From positions 26,986-90,985 of the forward strand of contig NZ_PYGI01000021.1 in the NCBI RefSeq assembly GCF_003014615.1: a stretch of DNA of 64,000 nt, in the 5' to 3' direction. The DNA is from Marinobacterium halophilum. Its GTDB lineage: Bacteria > Pseudomonadota > Gammaproteobacteria > Pseudomonadales > Balneatricaceae. A program made the translations under genes and the position numbers. Below, one piece after another: positions 1-9,254 of this stretch. Positions within the stretch are counted from its first letter, which is position 1, and each line of letters begins with the position of its first letter. The notes under the pieces are model-generated. The model made no database searches. It was not told where the DNA came from and worked only from the letters and a program-made list of their open reading frames with translations.

Positions 1-73
1 TGTTTTACCGTAACGGCAGCCATAACCATATCCGAGTAGGCAGGACCGGCCCGGATTGACGGGAGTAGTGAGC

Positions 74-1618
74 ATGAGCGGCAATGACAACCGTGTAATT
101 ATTTTTGATACCACCCTGCGTGATGGCGAACAGAGCCCGGGCGCGTCGATGACGCGTGATGAGAAGCTGCGTATCGCCAAGCAGCTGGAAAAGTTGCGGG
201 TGGATGTGATCGAAGCCGGTTTTGCCATCGCCAGCCCCGGCGATTTTGCGTCGGTGAAGGCGATTGCCGAGGCGATCAAGGACAGCACCGTCTGCTCGCT
301 CTCCCGTGCGCTGGATGGCGACATCGACCGTGCCGGTGAAGCTCTGCGCAATGCTGTGTCAGGCCGTATCCATACGTTCATTGCCACCTCGCCGATTCAC
401 ATGCAGTACAAGCTGCAGATGCAGCCGGATCAGGTAGTGGAAAACGCCGTGCGTGCGGTCAAGCGCGCACGCAACCTGATCGACGATGTGGAGTTCTCGT
501 TGGAAGATGCCAGCCGCTCGGAACTGGATTTTATGTGCCGCATCATTGAACAGGTGATCGATGCCGGCGCTCGCACCATCAATATCCCCGACACGGTTGG
601 TTACGCGGTCCCCGATGAGTATGGCAATACCATCCGTCAGCTGATCGAGCGTGTGCCCAATGCCGACAAGGCGATTTTCTCGGTCCATTGCCACAACGAC
701 CTGGGGCTGGCGGTGGCTAACTCGCTGGCAGCGGTGAATGCCGGTGCTCGTCAGGTGGAATGTACCATCAATGGCTTGGGTGAGCGTGCCGGTAACGCCT
801 CGCTGGAAGAGATCGTGATGGCGTTGCGTACTCGTGAAGATGTGCTGGGGCTGACCACCGGTATCGATACCACCCAGATCGTACCGGCGTCGCGTCTGGT
901 TTCCAGCGTGACCGGTTTCCCGGTGCAGCCGAACAAGGCGATTGTCGGTGCCAATGCCTTTGCCCATGAGTCCGGCATTCATCAGGACGGTGTGCTCAAG
1001 CACCGTGAAACCTACGAAATCATGACCGCCGAAGATGTCGGCTGGAACACCAATCGCATGGTGCTGGGCAAGCTGTCTGGTCGTAATGCCTTCCGCACCC
1101 GCATGGAAGAGCTGGGCACCACGTTTGTGTCCGATGCCGAGCTGAACACGGCGTTTGCCCGCTTCAAGGAACTCGCCGACAAGAAGAGCGAAATCTTCGA
1201 TGACGATCTGATCGCGCTGGTCAGTGATGCGCGCGCATCAGCGGGTCATGAGAAATTCAAGCTGAGTAGCCTCAATGTCACCTCGCAGACGGGCGAAGTG
1301 CCGCTGGCGAGTCTGGTGGTGTCGGTTGATGGTGAAGAACAGACCACCGAAGCCAGCGGCAGTGGCCCTGTGGACGCGGCGTTCAAAGCGCTGGAGCAGG
1401 TTGCCCAGTCCGGTGCCAGTCTGCAGCTGTACTCGGTCAACGCGATCACCAGCGGTACCGATTCCCAGGGTGAGGTCACGGTACGTCTGGAAAAGGCGGG
1501 TCGTATCGTTAATGGTCTGGGGGCGGATACCGATATCATCATCGCGTCGGCCAAAGCGTATATCCATGCACTCAATCTGCTGGATGCCAATATCCAGAAA
1601 GCACACCCACAGGTATAA
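74..1618 (+). CDS. leuA: 2-isopropylmalate synthase
   Basis: Condenses acetyl-CoA with 2-oxoisovalerate to give 2-isopropylmalate, the committed step of leucine synthesis in the cytoplasm. The N-terminus carries the family signature [13 protein letters not shown], and the [12 protein letters not shown] metal-binding segment follows near residue 210. The catalytic TIM barrel fills roughly residues 1-320, and the C-terminal third (about 390-510) is the LeuA dimer/leucine-binding domain, so feedback inhibition by leucine is expected. At 514 residues it matches the long LeuA1 class. I start at ATG 74 because GGGAG at 61-65 is correctly spaced; a TTG at 56 in the same frame lies upstream of that site. 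The holD-like gene follows after 9 bases. Confidence 0.96.
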   Translation: MSGNDNRVIIFDTTLRDGEQSPGASMTRDEKLRIAKQLEKLRVDVIEAGFAIASPGDFASVKAIAEAIKDSTVCSLSRALDGDIDRAGEALRNAVSGRIHTFIATSPIHMQYKLQMQPDQVVENAVRAVKRARNLIDDVEFSLEDASRSELDFMCRIIEQVIDAGARTINIPDTVGYAVPDEYGNTIRQLIERVPNADKAIFSVHCHNDLGLAVANSLAAVNAGARQVECTINGLGERAGNASLEEIVMALRTREDVLGLTTGIDTTQIVPASRLVSSVTGFPVQPNKAIVGANAFAHESGIHQDGVLKHRETYEIMTAEDVGWNTNRMVLGKLSGRNAFRTRMEELGTTFVSDAELNTAFARFKELADKKSEIFDDDLIALVSDARASAGHEKFKLSSLNVTSQTGEVPLASLVVSVDGEEQTTEASGSGPVDAAFKALEQVAQSGASLQLYSVNAITSGTDSQGEVTVRLEKAGRIVNGLGADTDIIIASAKAYIHALNLLDANIQKAHPQV

Positions 1619-1627
1619 GAGGCATTG

Positions 1628-2482
1628 ATGTCTATCCACTCGGGGGAACAGCAGCGTCATCAATGGCTGAATGCAATCGGCATCGACAGCTGGCTACCGC
1701 GTGCGCCGTTGCCCGGCGCGGCCCCGTCAGCGGACTGGGTGGCCGCATTCCACTACGCTGAAAGCGGTCGTGCGGGGGCGCAGGAGAGTGGTAGCCAAGA
1801 GCCCCCTGTGGTCGCGGCAGCGCAGCCTTCGGTGCCCAAGCCTTCCCGTCCCGCGGCGGCTCGTATCGATACAGCGGGGTTGCTGGATGCTCCCAAGCGG
1901 GCGTCCGCACCAGCCGCTGAAGCCGCTACGGTGCGCCAGCCTCTGCGGGCTTCAGCACCAGCCGCCACGCCTGCACGGCCTGCGCAGCAGGAGGAGGCCC
2001 CCCGCTTCAAACTGGCGTACCTGGTACGGGGTGATCTGTTGATCATCGATTCGCTGCCGCCGCATCAACCTGAAGGCTTCAGTCGTCAGCATAAACGCCT
2101 GTTGCAGGGTATCACCAGTGCGCTGGGGCTGACGGCGGAGCAGGAACTGTCGGCTCCGTTCATGCTGCCCTGGCCCATGTTGGCCAGTAAAACCCTGGAT
2201 CAGGGACCGGCAGAAGCCCGGCGGGCCGTGCAGCATAAGCTGCAGCGGACCCTGGCTTTCACGCCTGCGATCAAGCATATCCTGTTGATGGGTGAGACGG
2301 CGGCTCGTTGGGTCGTTGAGCCGCCAGCGGGTGCCGATTACGTGCAGGGACAGCGTCTGACGTTGGGTGATGGCCGACAGATGTTGATGACCCTGAGTCT
2401 GAGTGAACTGCTGCGTTTGCCTGAGCGTAAGGCAGAAGTGTGGCGTGATATTCAGCCGTTGCGGCGGACACCGGATGCTTGA
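1628..2482 (+). CDS. holD: DNA polymerase III psi subunit-like protein (HolD family)
   Basis: Probable psi subunit, which in the replisome links the clamp loader to chi and single-stranded-DNA-binding protein. The 284-residue product has a low-complexity Ala/Pro/Arg-rich stretch over about residues 35-125 and a conserved-looking C-terminal half with a HILLMGETAARWV segment. That resembles the long, divergent psi of Pseudomonas rather than the short E. coli form. The identification rests mainly on position: the gene overlaps rimI by 8 bases, as holD and rimI are paired in E. coli and Pseudomonas. ATG 1628 is preferred over TTG 1625 because AAGAGG at 1617-1622 fits it better. Sequence identity to known psi proteins is expected to be weak. 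Confidence 0.6.
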   Translation: MSIHSGEQQRHQWLNAIGIDSWLPRAPLPGAAPSADWVAAFHYAESGRAGAQESGSQEPPVVAAAQPSVPKPSRPAAARIDTAGLLDAPKRASAPAAEAATVRQPLRASAPAATPARPAQQEEAPRFKLAYLVRGDLLIIDSLPPHQPEGFSRQHKRLLQGITSALGLTAEQELSAPFMLPWPMLASKTLDQGPAEARRAVQHKLQRTLAFTPAIKHILLMGETAARWVVEPPAGADYVQGQRLTLGDGRQMLMTLSLSELLRLPERKAEVWRDIQPLRRTPDA

Positions 2483-2921
2483 GATACGTCCGCTGACAGC
2501 TGAGCTGCTGCCCCTGTTGCTGCCCTTGGATCGTCTCTGTTTTGCGGATGAACCTTTCGCGGCCATCTGGTGGCAGAAGGCAATCGACGCGCAGGGGGCT
2601 CAGGCCTGGCTGGCCATCAGAAATGATGAGCCGGTGGGCTATTGTCTGTTCAGTCAGGTGCTGGACGAGGCCGAACTGCTGCGCATCGCGACGGTGCCCC
2701 TGGCACGCCAGGTCGGCGTGGGTACGGCTCTGCTTGCCCATGCTTATCAGGCGCTGAAGGGATGTGGTGTCGCTCAGCTGTTTCTTGAAGTGCGTGCATC
2801 CAATCAGGCGGCACAGCAACTGTATTGCCGTAATGGCTGGAGCGTTACCGGACAGCGCAAGGATTATTACCCGCTGGGTGATGGTCGTGAAGATGCAGTG
2901 CTGTTCAACCGTGTACTCTAA
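2475..2921 (+). CDS. rimI: Ribosomal protein S18-alanine N-acetyltransferase
   Basis: GNAT-fold acetyltransferase predicted to acetylate the N-terminal alanine of ribosomal protein S18 using acetyl-CoA. The product is 148 residues, close to the usual size. It has the acetyl-CoA loop ARQVGVGTALL around residues 75-85 and the RimI-typical EVRASNQAAQQLYCRNGW stretch near 105-122. The start at ATG 2475 lies inside the end of the holD-like gene (8-base overlap), which implies translational coupling. A longer reading frame upstream would add 24 residues unlike RimI and is not used. Confidence 0.92.
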   Translation: MLEIRPLTAELLPLLLPLDRLCFADEPFAAIWWQKAIDAQGAQAWLAIRNDEPVGYCLFSQVLDEAELLRIATVPLARQVGVGTALLAHAYQALKGCGVAQLFLEVRASNQAAQQLYCRNGWSVTGQRKDYYPLGDGREDAVLFNRVL

Positions 2922-2951
2922 CTCCGACAGGTAAATTGAACGGGTGACCGG

Positions 2952-3620
2952 ATGAGTCTGACTCAGGGACTGATCAGCGGAGGCTGGCTGTGGGCCTCGG
3001 CACTGTTTTCATTGTTGATGTTGCTGCTGGCCCTGCGCTGTGCGCCCTGGCGCGTGCTGGCGGGTGAGCGGCGATTGCAGCATCTGCTGTTCGGTGCAAC
3101 GGTCAGCCTGATGTTGATGTGGACCATGCGTGCCGGGGTGTCGCCGGGGCTTGGCATCCATTTTCTCGGTATGACCACGCTGACGCTGATGTTCGGCTGG
3201 GATCTTGCGATTTTGTCCGGCACGCTGGCGCTGTTGGGCATGACGCTTATCGGCCATGAAAGCTGGGATACCTTCAGCGTCAATGTGCTCTGTTCGGTGA
3301 TCGTGCCCGCGCTGGCAAGCCTGGGCGTACTGCGGCTGGTGGAAGCGCGCCTGCCCCGCAATTTCTTCGTTTACCTGTTCATGTGTGCGTTTTTCGGTGC
3401 CGGAGTGGCGACTGCGGCCGCCGGCATGGTGATGGCGCTGCTACTGTGGGCCGATGGCGTTTATGTCTGGGGCAAAATTTATCTGGAGTACGTGCGTTTC
3501 CTGCCGTTGATCATGTTCCCGGAAGGGTTGCTCAACGGCATTATCATGACGGCGATGATGGCCTTTCATCCCGACTGGATTCGCACCTTCGACGCTCGTT
3601 TGTATATCGACGAACAGTAA
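2952..3620 (+). CDS. CbiM-like energy-coupling-factor transporter membrane protein, orphan
   Basis: A 222-residue integral membrane protein with about six hydrophobic segments separated by short loops. The FPEGLLNGIIMTAMM segment near residues 187-201 resembles the predicted membrane proteins grouped with CbiM, the substrate-binding component of cobalt/nickel ECF transporters. No ATPase (CbiO) or coupling protein (CbiQ) gene lies nearby, so if it transports a metal it must act alone or use partners encoded elsewhere. I could not identify the N-terminal metal-binding His motif of true CbiM, so its substrate is unknown. It follows rimI after 30 bases and converges on regA with an 18-base gap. 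Confidence 0.55.
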   Translation: MSLTQGLISGGWLWASALFSLLMLLLALRCAPWRVLAGERRLQHLLFGATVSLMLMWTMRAGVSPGLGIHFLGMTTLTLMFGWDLAILSGTLALLGMTLIGHESWDTFSVNVLCSVIVPALASLGVLRLVEARLPRNFFVYLFMCAFFGAGVATAAAGMVMALLLWADGVYVWGKIYLEYVRFLPLIMFPEGLLNGIIMTAMMAFHPDWIRTFDARLYIDEQ

Positions 3621-3638
3621 CCTCGACAGATCGGGCGC

Positions 3639-4175
3639 TCAGCGCCTTACCGGATGCTTGGCCAGCTTGCGTTGCAGGGTGCGTCGATGCATTCCCAGAG
3701 CGCGGGCGGTGGCCGAAATGTTGCCCTCGTGTTCCTGCAACACCTTCTGAATATGCTCCCATTCGAGCCGGTTGACCGACATCGGTGTGTCGGGAATGTC
3801 GGCGTCCCGTGTTGTCAGGGTGATATCGGCTCCCAGCGCACGCAGGATCTGGTCGGCATCGGCCGGTTTGGGCAGGTAGTTGTCTGCGCCCGCCTTGATC
3901 GCCTCGACTGTCGTCGCGATGCTGGCGTAGCCGGTCAAAACCAGAATCTTCATGGTCGGGCTCAACGCCCGCAGGTCCGGAATCAGGGCCAACCCCGAAG
4001 GTCCATCCATTTTCAGGTCGACGGTGGCCAGAGCCGGCGGCTGTGCGTATGCGCGTGCGCGGGCATCTTCCACATCGCGGGCCACATCCACGTCGAAGCC
4101 GCGACGGGTCATGGCGCGTGCCAGGACGCGGGTAAAGGTGGGGTCGTCATCAACAATCAGGAAGCGTTCGGGCAT
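3639..4175 (-). CDS. regA: RegA/ActR/RoxR-type redox response regulator
   Basis: Response regulator of a redox two-component system (RegA, PrrA, ActR or RoxR by lineage). The 178-residue protein has a receiver domain with the acidic pocket VDDD at residues 8-11 and probable phospho-acceptor Asp53 in TVDLKMDGPSG. A Pro-containing linker leads to a C-terminal Fis-type helix-turn-helix whose recognition region GMHRRTLQRKL is nearly invariant in the RegA family. The family controls electron-transport, nitrogen and carbon genes. The start overlaps the end of regB by 19 bases, so the two are co-transcribed with the kinase first. It is not an NtrC-type regulator because the AAA+ domain is absent. 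Confidence 0.92.
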   Translation of the reverse strand: MPERFLIVDDDPTFTRVLARAMTRRGFDVDVARDVEDARARAYAQPPALATVDLKMDGPSGLALIPDLRALSPTMKILVLTGYASIATTVEAIKAGADNYLPKPADADQILRALGADITLTTRDADIPDTPMSVNRLEWEHIQKVLQEHEGNISATARALGMHRRTLQRKLAKHPVRR

Positions 4176-5455
4176 CCGCTCGACTCCGTGTGTTCAGAGG
4201 GAAGTATCGGCAGACACACCTCGGTCAGTGTACCGCCATCGGGGTGGTTGTACAGGCGTACCTCGCCTTGATGACGTGCCAGGGTCGTAGTAGTCAGAAA
4301 CAGGCCGATGCCGAGTCCTCGGCCCTTGGTGGTAACAAAGGGTTTGCCCAGCTGATCGGCCTGTTCCAGTGACAGTCCGGGGCCTTGATCATGGATGCGC
4401 AGGCGCGCTTGTGCCGGCTGCGGGAAGTCGAGCTGGATCGAAATCTGTTCAGGGGCGGCATCGGCGGCGTTGTTGAGCAGGTTAAGCAGAGCCTGACGCA
4501 GCGCCGTTGAATCCTGAACGAGGGCCTGCGCATCCTGGGGGCTGTCGAGGGTGTAGCCAACCTCGGGGCGCATCAATGACCAATCCTCAAGTACCGCATC
4601 CAGCAACGCCGTCAGTGCGACGGGGCGCGCACCGTCCTGCTCATCCCTGACTTTCATGCTCAGCTGACGCAAGCGCTGGCTACACAGTTGAACCTGCTCT
4701 TGCAACAAGGCGATATCGTCCTGCAGCTGGGCGTCCTGCGGATGGTCCAGCGCCATCTCCTTAAGGGTAACCTGCATGGTAGCCAGTGGAGTGCCCAGTT
4801 CGTGTGCAGTCCCGGCCGCCATGGTGGCCAGTGACAGCAATTGCTGATCATGGAGGCGGGTTTCACGCTCCTGCTGCAGCGTCGCCGTCTGCGTGTGCAG
4901 GGATTGCTGCATCCGGTTGATGAACCAGGTTACCAACAGCACGGTAAATAGAAAATTGACCCACATCCCGGTGATGTGCAGGTCGAACAGGTTTAGCAGG
5001 CTATGTTGGTGGCCGGCGTCGGGGCTGATCAGCGGAATGAAGTGGCGCAGCAGAATGCTGTACAGGCTGACCACCATCAGCGCCATCAACAGGGTAAAGC
5101 GCGTGGGCAGGGTAGCGGCGGTGATCAGCAGCGGCACCAGCAAGGTGAAAATGAACGGGTTGGTAGCGCCACCGGCCTGATACAGCAGGCAGCCGTACAG
5201 CACTACATCGGCACAGAGTTGGCTGAACAGCTCCAGATCGGTCACCGGCAGAGCTGAATGCAGACGGGCGAAGGTCATCAGGTTGAGTAACAACAGGGCG
5301 GCCAATACCGAGCCGAGCAGCCAGACATCCAGCGCCATGTGCAGGGCAAAGAGGGCAAAGAGCAATGCGCCGCTCTGCACAAACAGTACCAGTGTGCGGA
5401 TGTAGGTCAGTTGCAACAGAGGAGTATGAAAGCCGTTCAGGGTAAGGGTCTCCAT
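4157..5455 (-). CDS. regB: RegB/PrrB/RoxS-type redox sensor histidine kinase
   Basis: Membrane histidine kinase partner of RegA. The N-terminal ~190 residues contain about six membrane helices. Between the second and third pairs lies GGATNPF (residues 95-101), the quinone-sensing motif of RegB. The H-box AHELGTPLATM places the phosphorylated histidine at 218, and Cys258 sits exactly 40 residues later, the same spacing as His225 and the redox-active Cys265 in Rhodobacter RegB. An N-box (LLNNAADAAPEQ) and G-boxes (GPGLSLEQ, GRGLGIGLFL) complete the ATPase domain. Both known redox inputs, quinone and cysteine, therefore look intact. The gene is transcribed away from the BCCT transporter, with a shared 208-base intergenic region. 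Confidence 0.93.
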   Translation of the reverse strand: METLTLNGFHTPLLQLTYIRTLVLFVQSGALLFALFALHMALDVWLLGSVLAALLLLNLMTFARLHSALPVTDLELFSQLCADVVLYGCLLYQAGGATNPFIFTLLVPLLITAATLPTRFTLLMALMVVSLYSILLRHFIPLISPDAGHQHSLLNLFDLHITGMWVNFLFTVLLVTWFINRMQQSLHTQTATLQQERETRLHDQQLLSLATMAAGTAHELGTPLATMQVTLKEMALDHPQDAQLQDDIALLQEQVQLCSQRLRQLSMKVRDEQDGARPVALTALLDAVLEDWSLMRPEVGYTLDSPQDAQALVQDSTALRQALLNLLNNAADAAPEQISIQLDFPQPAQARLRIHDQGPGLSLEQADQLGKPFVTTKGRGLGIGLFLTTTTLARHQGEVRLYNHPDGGTLTEVCLPILPSEHTESSGCPNAS

Positions 5456-5482
5456 GTTGACGCCAGGGTTGATTGGAGGGCC

Positions 5483-5488
5483 ATTATA
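5483..5488 (-). promoter_or_regulatory. Candidate -10 element for regBA
   Basis: Reading leftward, a perfect TATAAT lies 28 bases upstream of the regB start. I see no good -35 hexamer at 16-18 bases, so this would be a weak or activator-dependent promoter. Confidence 0.4.
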
Positions 5489-5536
5489 ACGCCGTTCAAC
5501 CTTGTCTGAGCCTGCGACACGCTGCCGCAGGCGTAT

Positions 5537-5570
5537 TGTCGCCGATCAGCAACTTGCGAACGAGGCGACA
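5537..5570. promoter_or_regulatory. Inverted repeat between regB and the BCCT gene, candidate operator
   Basis: TGTCGCC at 5537-5543 is repeated in perfect inverted orientation as GGCGACA at 5564-5570, with a 20-base centre. It sits about midway between the divergent regB and transporter genes. GTCGC half-sites are reminiscent of RegA-family binding sequences, so self-regulation by RegA is possible, but the spacing does not match a consensus I can confirm. Confidence 0.35.
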
Positions 5571-5663
5571 GATCAACATACTAATATACAAGTGTCGGCA
5601 TAGGCGTGATTGCGCGCCGCGTCGAAGTGTTTAGTAAAGCTAACCTGAGGGAGACAGTCCGTA

Positions 5664-7295
5664 ATGGCTGATAATAAAGATCCTATGATCCCCGATGGTG
5701 ATGTCAATCCGATCGATACCGATTACCAAATCGGTCAGGATAACATTGTTGTCAACGTAGGCCCGTTTGGGCTCGATATCCATAACCGGGTGTTTGCGAT
5801 TTCCGGCCTGGCGGTCATCGCATTCGTGGTGCTGACGCTGGTGTTTCAGACGCAGGCCGAACCTCTGTTCACCGCAATGCGCAACTGGTTGACCGGTAAC
5901 CTGGACTGGTTCTTTATCAGTGCCGCCAATATTTTTGTGATCATTTGTCTGGGTTTGATCGTGTCCCCGTTGGGACGTGTGCGTTTGGGCGGGACCGAAG
6001 CGCAGCCCGATTACAGCTACCTGGGCTGGTTTTCCATGCTGTTCGCAGCCGGTATGGGCATCGGCCTGATGTTCTTCGGTGTCTCAGAACCTCTGTCGCA
6101 CACGCTAAGCTCATTCGGTGGCGTCAGTCTGGGCGAGGATGGCTTGCGTACTGACTGGGCGCCATTGGGTGCTGCTGCCGGTGATGCCGCAGCTGCCGGT
6201 CAGTTGGGGATGGCGGCAACCATTTTCCATTGGGGTCTGCATCCCTGGGCAATCTATGCCGTGATGGCATTGGGTCTGGCGCTGTTCTCGTTCAACAAGG
6301 GTCTGCCGCTGACCATTCGTTCCGTATTCTACCCGCTGTTGGGTGAGCGTGTATGGGGCTGGCCGGGACATATCATCGATATCCTTGCGGTATTGGCGAC
6401 GCTGTTCGGTCTGGCCACCTCGCTGGGTTATGGAGCCTCTCAGGCAACTTCGGGTCTCAATTATCTGTTCGGCGTGCCGTTGGGTGACACCACTCAGATC
6501 GTGCTGGTGGTGGTGATTACCGCGATTGCGCTGGTGTCGGTACTGGCGGGGCTGGATGCGGGGGTCAAGCGGCTGTCCGAAATCAACATGATTCTGGCGG
6601 TACTGTTGCTGGTGTTCGTGATCCTGGTGGGGCCAACCCTGCTGTTGCTGACCGGTTTCTTCGACAACCTGACGGCATATCTTACCTTTCTGCCTGAATT
6701 GTCCAATCCGGTCGGGCGTGAAGACGCCAACTTTGTCTCCGGCTGGACCGCGTTCTATTGGGCCTGGTGGATCTCATGGTCGCCGTTCGTTGGCATGTTC
6801 ATCGCCCGTGTTTCCCGTGGTCGTACCGTGCGCGAGTTCCTGGTCTGCGTGCTGTTGATCCCGTCAACTGCCTGTGTGCTTTGGATGAGCGTGTTTGGCG
6901 GAACCGCGGTCGATCTCTACTTCACCGAAGGCTACACCGCGATCAAGGAAGCGGCACTGCCACTGCAGCTGTTCACCATGCTGGATGCGTTGCCGTTGGC
7001 AGAGATCACGTCGTTTATCGCAATCGTCCTGGTTGTCGTGTTCTTCGTGACCTCGTCGGACTCCGGCTCATTGGTCATTGACGTGATTGCAGCCGGTGGC
7101 AAGGTCGATGCACCGACGCCGCAGCGGGTATTCTGGTGTACCTTTGAAGGACTGGTGGCGATCGCGCTGATCCTCGGGGGCGGTTTGGCAGCCTTGCAGG
7201 CGATGGCGGTCTCCACGGGACTGCCGTTCACGCTGGTACTGTTGATGGCGTCGTTCTCCACCATCAAGGGGCTGGCGTCGGAACCGCGCAACTAG
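5664..7295 (+). CDS. BCCT-family betaine/choline/carnitine transporter
   Basis: Inner-membrane secondary transporter for quaternary ammonium compounds. The 543-residue product has twelve predicted membrane helices. A glycine-rich segment, GMGIGLMFFGVSEP, near residue 130 resembles the sodium-coupled BetP type, and the family signature FYWAWWISWSPFVGMF lies at about residues 364-379. The N-terminal cytoplasmic tail is about 45 residues. The C-terminal tail after the last helix is only about 12 residues, so the long osmosensing tail of BetP is missing, suggesting a nutrient-uptake rather than osmotic role (inference). The Shine-Dalgarno GAGGGAG precedes ATG 5664. A strong terminator follows, separating it from the DUF294 gene. 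The exact substrate cannot be read from sequence. Confidence 0.93.
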   Translation: MADNKDPMIPDGDVNPIDTDYQIGQDNIVVNVGPFGLDIHNRVFAISGLAVIAFVVLTLVFQTQAEPLFTAMRNWLTGNLDWFFISAANIFVIICLGLIVSPLGRVRLGGTEAQPDYSYLGWFSMLFAAGMGIGLMFFGVSEPLSHTLSSFGGVSLGEDGLRTDWAPLGAAAGDAAAAGQLGMAATIFHWGLHPWAIYAVMALGLALFSFNKGLPLTIRSVFYPLLGERVWGWPGHIIDILAVLATLFGLATSLGYGASQATSGLNYLFGVPLGDTTQIVLVVVITAIALVSVLAGLDAGVKRLSEINMILAVLLLVFVILVGPTLLLLTGFFDNLTAYLTFLPELSNPVGREDANFVSGWTAFYWAWWISWSPFVGMFIARVSRGRTVREFLVCVLLIPSTACVLWMSVFGGTAVDLYFTEGYTAIKEAALPLQLFTMLDALPLAEITSFIAIVLVVVFFVTSSDSGSLVIDVIAAGGKVDAPTPQRVFWCTFEGLVAIALILGGGLAALQAMAVSTGLPFTLVLLMASFSTIKGLASEPRN

Positions 7296-7315
7296 GGCTC
7301 GGGTGTCCAACTTCG

Positions 7316-7353
7316 ACAGGCGGAGTCAGCGCATGCGCTGCTCCGCCTGTTTT
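7316..7353 (+). terminator. Rho-independent terminator after the BCCT gene
   Basis: ACAGGCGGAG at 7316-7325 pairs perfectly with CTCCGCCTGT at 7341-7350. A second nested stem, CAGCGC with GCGCTG, lies inside, and a short T run follows. It ends the transporter transcript 27 bases before the next gene. Confidence 0.85.
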
Positions 7354-7382
7354 CGTTTCAGTGCTGAAGAGAGGCCTCTGTG

Positions 7383-9254
7383 ATGCAAGCGGAACATATT
7401 GAAATCGTCGACTTCCTGAGCCGGCACCAGCCGTTCAGCGAACTCTCTGAAGAGCAGCTCGCGCACGTGGCGACCCAGGTCCAAATCACCTATTTCAAGG
7501 CCGGTACTCAGGTGCTTGAATTCGGTGAAGAGATCCATGACTGGTATGTGATCCGTAGCGGTGCGGTGGAAATTTACCGGCGCAACGGAGATCTGTACAA
7601 CCGCCTCAGCGAAGGCGGTTTCTTCGGCGAATTTGGCCTGCTGCGCAATGGCAGGGTACGTTTCCCGATTGTGGCACTGGAAGATACGCTGGTGTATCTG
7701 ATCCCGGAGCCAGTGTTCAACGAACTGTTCGATGACAACGAGGCCTTTGCCGATATTGTCGAAGTGGAAGACCGTACCCGGCTGCGTCAGGCAGTGGCGC
7801 GGCGGCGTGAAGACGCCAATGAACTGATGACCGCGAAGATTGAAACCCTGGTCAAGCGTGAGGCGATTACGCTGCCCACTACGGCCACGGCACGTGATGC
7901 GGCAGTTCGCATGACCGAAGAGGGGGTCTCTTCGGTGCTGATCGTGGATGAGGCTGCAGAGGGGCGCCCGGTCGCAGGTATCATTACCGACCGTGACCTG
8001 CGCAACCGCCTGATTACGCCGGGGCTTGTCTTCGATACGCCGGTGACAGAGATCATGACTGCCGAGCTGATTGCGGTAGAACACGGCCAGTTTGTGTTCG
8101 AAGCGATGCTGCTGATGCTGCGTCATAATGTGCACCACCTGCCCGTGCTCAAACGGCAACAGCCGCTGGGTGTAATCGCGCTGTCCGATATCATCCGCTA
8201 CGAGTCGCAGAACAGTCTGTTTGTGGTCAGTAGCATCTTCCGCGCCCAGAGTGTTGATGAGCTGGTGGCACTGCGCGGTGATGTCAGTGCCTGCTTCAGC
8301 CGTATGGTCAACGAAGACGCGAATTCGCAGATGATCGGCACGGCAATGTCGGTGATCGGGCGCAGTTTCAAGCAGCGTCTGCTCGAACTTGGCGAGGAGA
8401 AACTGGGGCCGCCGCCGGTACCCTATTGTTTTCTGGCTTTGGGCTCAATGGCGCGGGAAGAGCAGCTGATCGTCACCGATCAGGACAACGCCATGATTTT
8501 GGACAACCGCTTTGACCCCAAGCTACACGACGCCTACTTCAAGGCGCTGGCGGCTTTTGTCTGCGACGGGCTGGATGCGTGCGGCTATACATACTGCACC
8601 GGCAACATCATGGCGACCAACAACAAATGGCGTCAGCCATTGCATGTGTGGGAGCAGTACTTCAACGACTGGATCGAAAAGCCAACCCCGGAATCCCTGC
8701 TCAATAGCTCGATTTTCTTCGATCTTGAAGGCGTCTGGGGCGAAGAGTACTGGGCCAACATGCTCAATGATTTGATCTGGCGCAAGGCGCGGCGCAACCC
8801 GCGTTTCCTTGCCTGCATGGCGCGCAACGCACTGCGGCGTACGCCGCCGCTGGGGTTCTTCAAGGACTTCGTGATGGAGACCGATGGTCGCCACAGTAAC
8901 TCGATCAACATGAAGCGGCGCGGTACGGCACCGTTGGCCGATCTGGTGCGGGTACATGCACTGGCAATCGGTTCCCGCGAGCGCAACACCTTTGACCGGC
9001 TCAAGGACATTATCGACTCGGACTTGTTGCCCCGTGGCCGCGGACCGGACCTGCGTGACGCGCTAGAGCTGATCGCCATGGTACGTATTCGCCATCAGGC
9101 GCTGGATCTGGAAGCGGGCAACGAACCGGACAATAATATCGAACCGGAAAACCTGTCCGACTTTGAGCGCAAGAATTTGAAAGATGCGTTTCAGATACTG
9201 TCCAATGCGCAGAAGTTCCTCAAATACCGTTACCAGCCGGGGCGCAGCAACTGA
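7383..9254 (+). CDS. Cyclic-nucleotide-binding/CBS/DUF294 nucleotidyltransferase-like regulatory protein
   Basis: Multi-domain cytoplasmic signalling protein of 623 residues. In order: a cAMP-receptor-like beta-barrel (about 10-130, with GEFGLLRNGRVRFP as the phosphate-binding-cassette-like segment), a pair of CBS domains (about 155-280, with IITDRDLRNR), a DUF294 nucleotidyltransferase-like domain (about 300-440, with GSMAREEQLIVTDQDNAM), and a DUF294 C-terminal helical domain. The nucleotidyltransferase signature suggests a GlnD-like modifying activity, but no target is known. ATG 7383 follows GAGAGG at 7369-7374; a GTG at 7380 adds one residue. Its stop overlaps the exonuclease start. This protein-plus-exonuclease pair often sits next to acetate permease-type symporters; here it follows a BCCT transporter instead. 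Confidence 0.88.
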   Translation: MQAEHIEIVDFLSRHQPFSELSEEQLAHVATQVQITYFKAGTQVLEFGEEIHDWYVIRSGAVEIYRRNGDLYNRLSEGGFFGEFGLLRNGRVRFPIVALEDTLVYLIPEPVFNELFDDNEAFADIVEVEDRTRLRQAVARRREDANELMTAKIETLVKREAITLPTTATARDAAVRMTEEGVSSVLIVDEAAEGRPVAGIITDRDLRNRLITPGLVFDTPVTEIMTAELIAVEHGQFVFEAMLLMLRHNVHHLPVLKRQQPLGVIALSDIIRYESQNSLFVVSSIFRAQSVDELVALRGDVSACFSRMVNEDANSQMIGTAMSVIGRSFKQRLLELGEEKLGPPPVPYCFLALGSMAREEQLIVTDQDNAMILDNRFDPKLHDAYFKALAAFVCDGLDACGYTYCTGNIMATNNKWRQPLHVWEQYFNDWIEKPTPESLLNSSIFFDLEGVWGEEYWANMLNDLIWRKARRNPRFLACMARNALRRTPPLGFFKDFVMETDGRHSNSINMKRRGTAPLADLVRVHALAIGSRERNTFDRLKDIIDSDLLPRGRGPDLRDALELIAMVRIRHQALDLEAGNEPDNNIEPENLSDFERKNLKDAFQILSNAQKFLKYRYQPGRSN

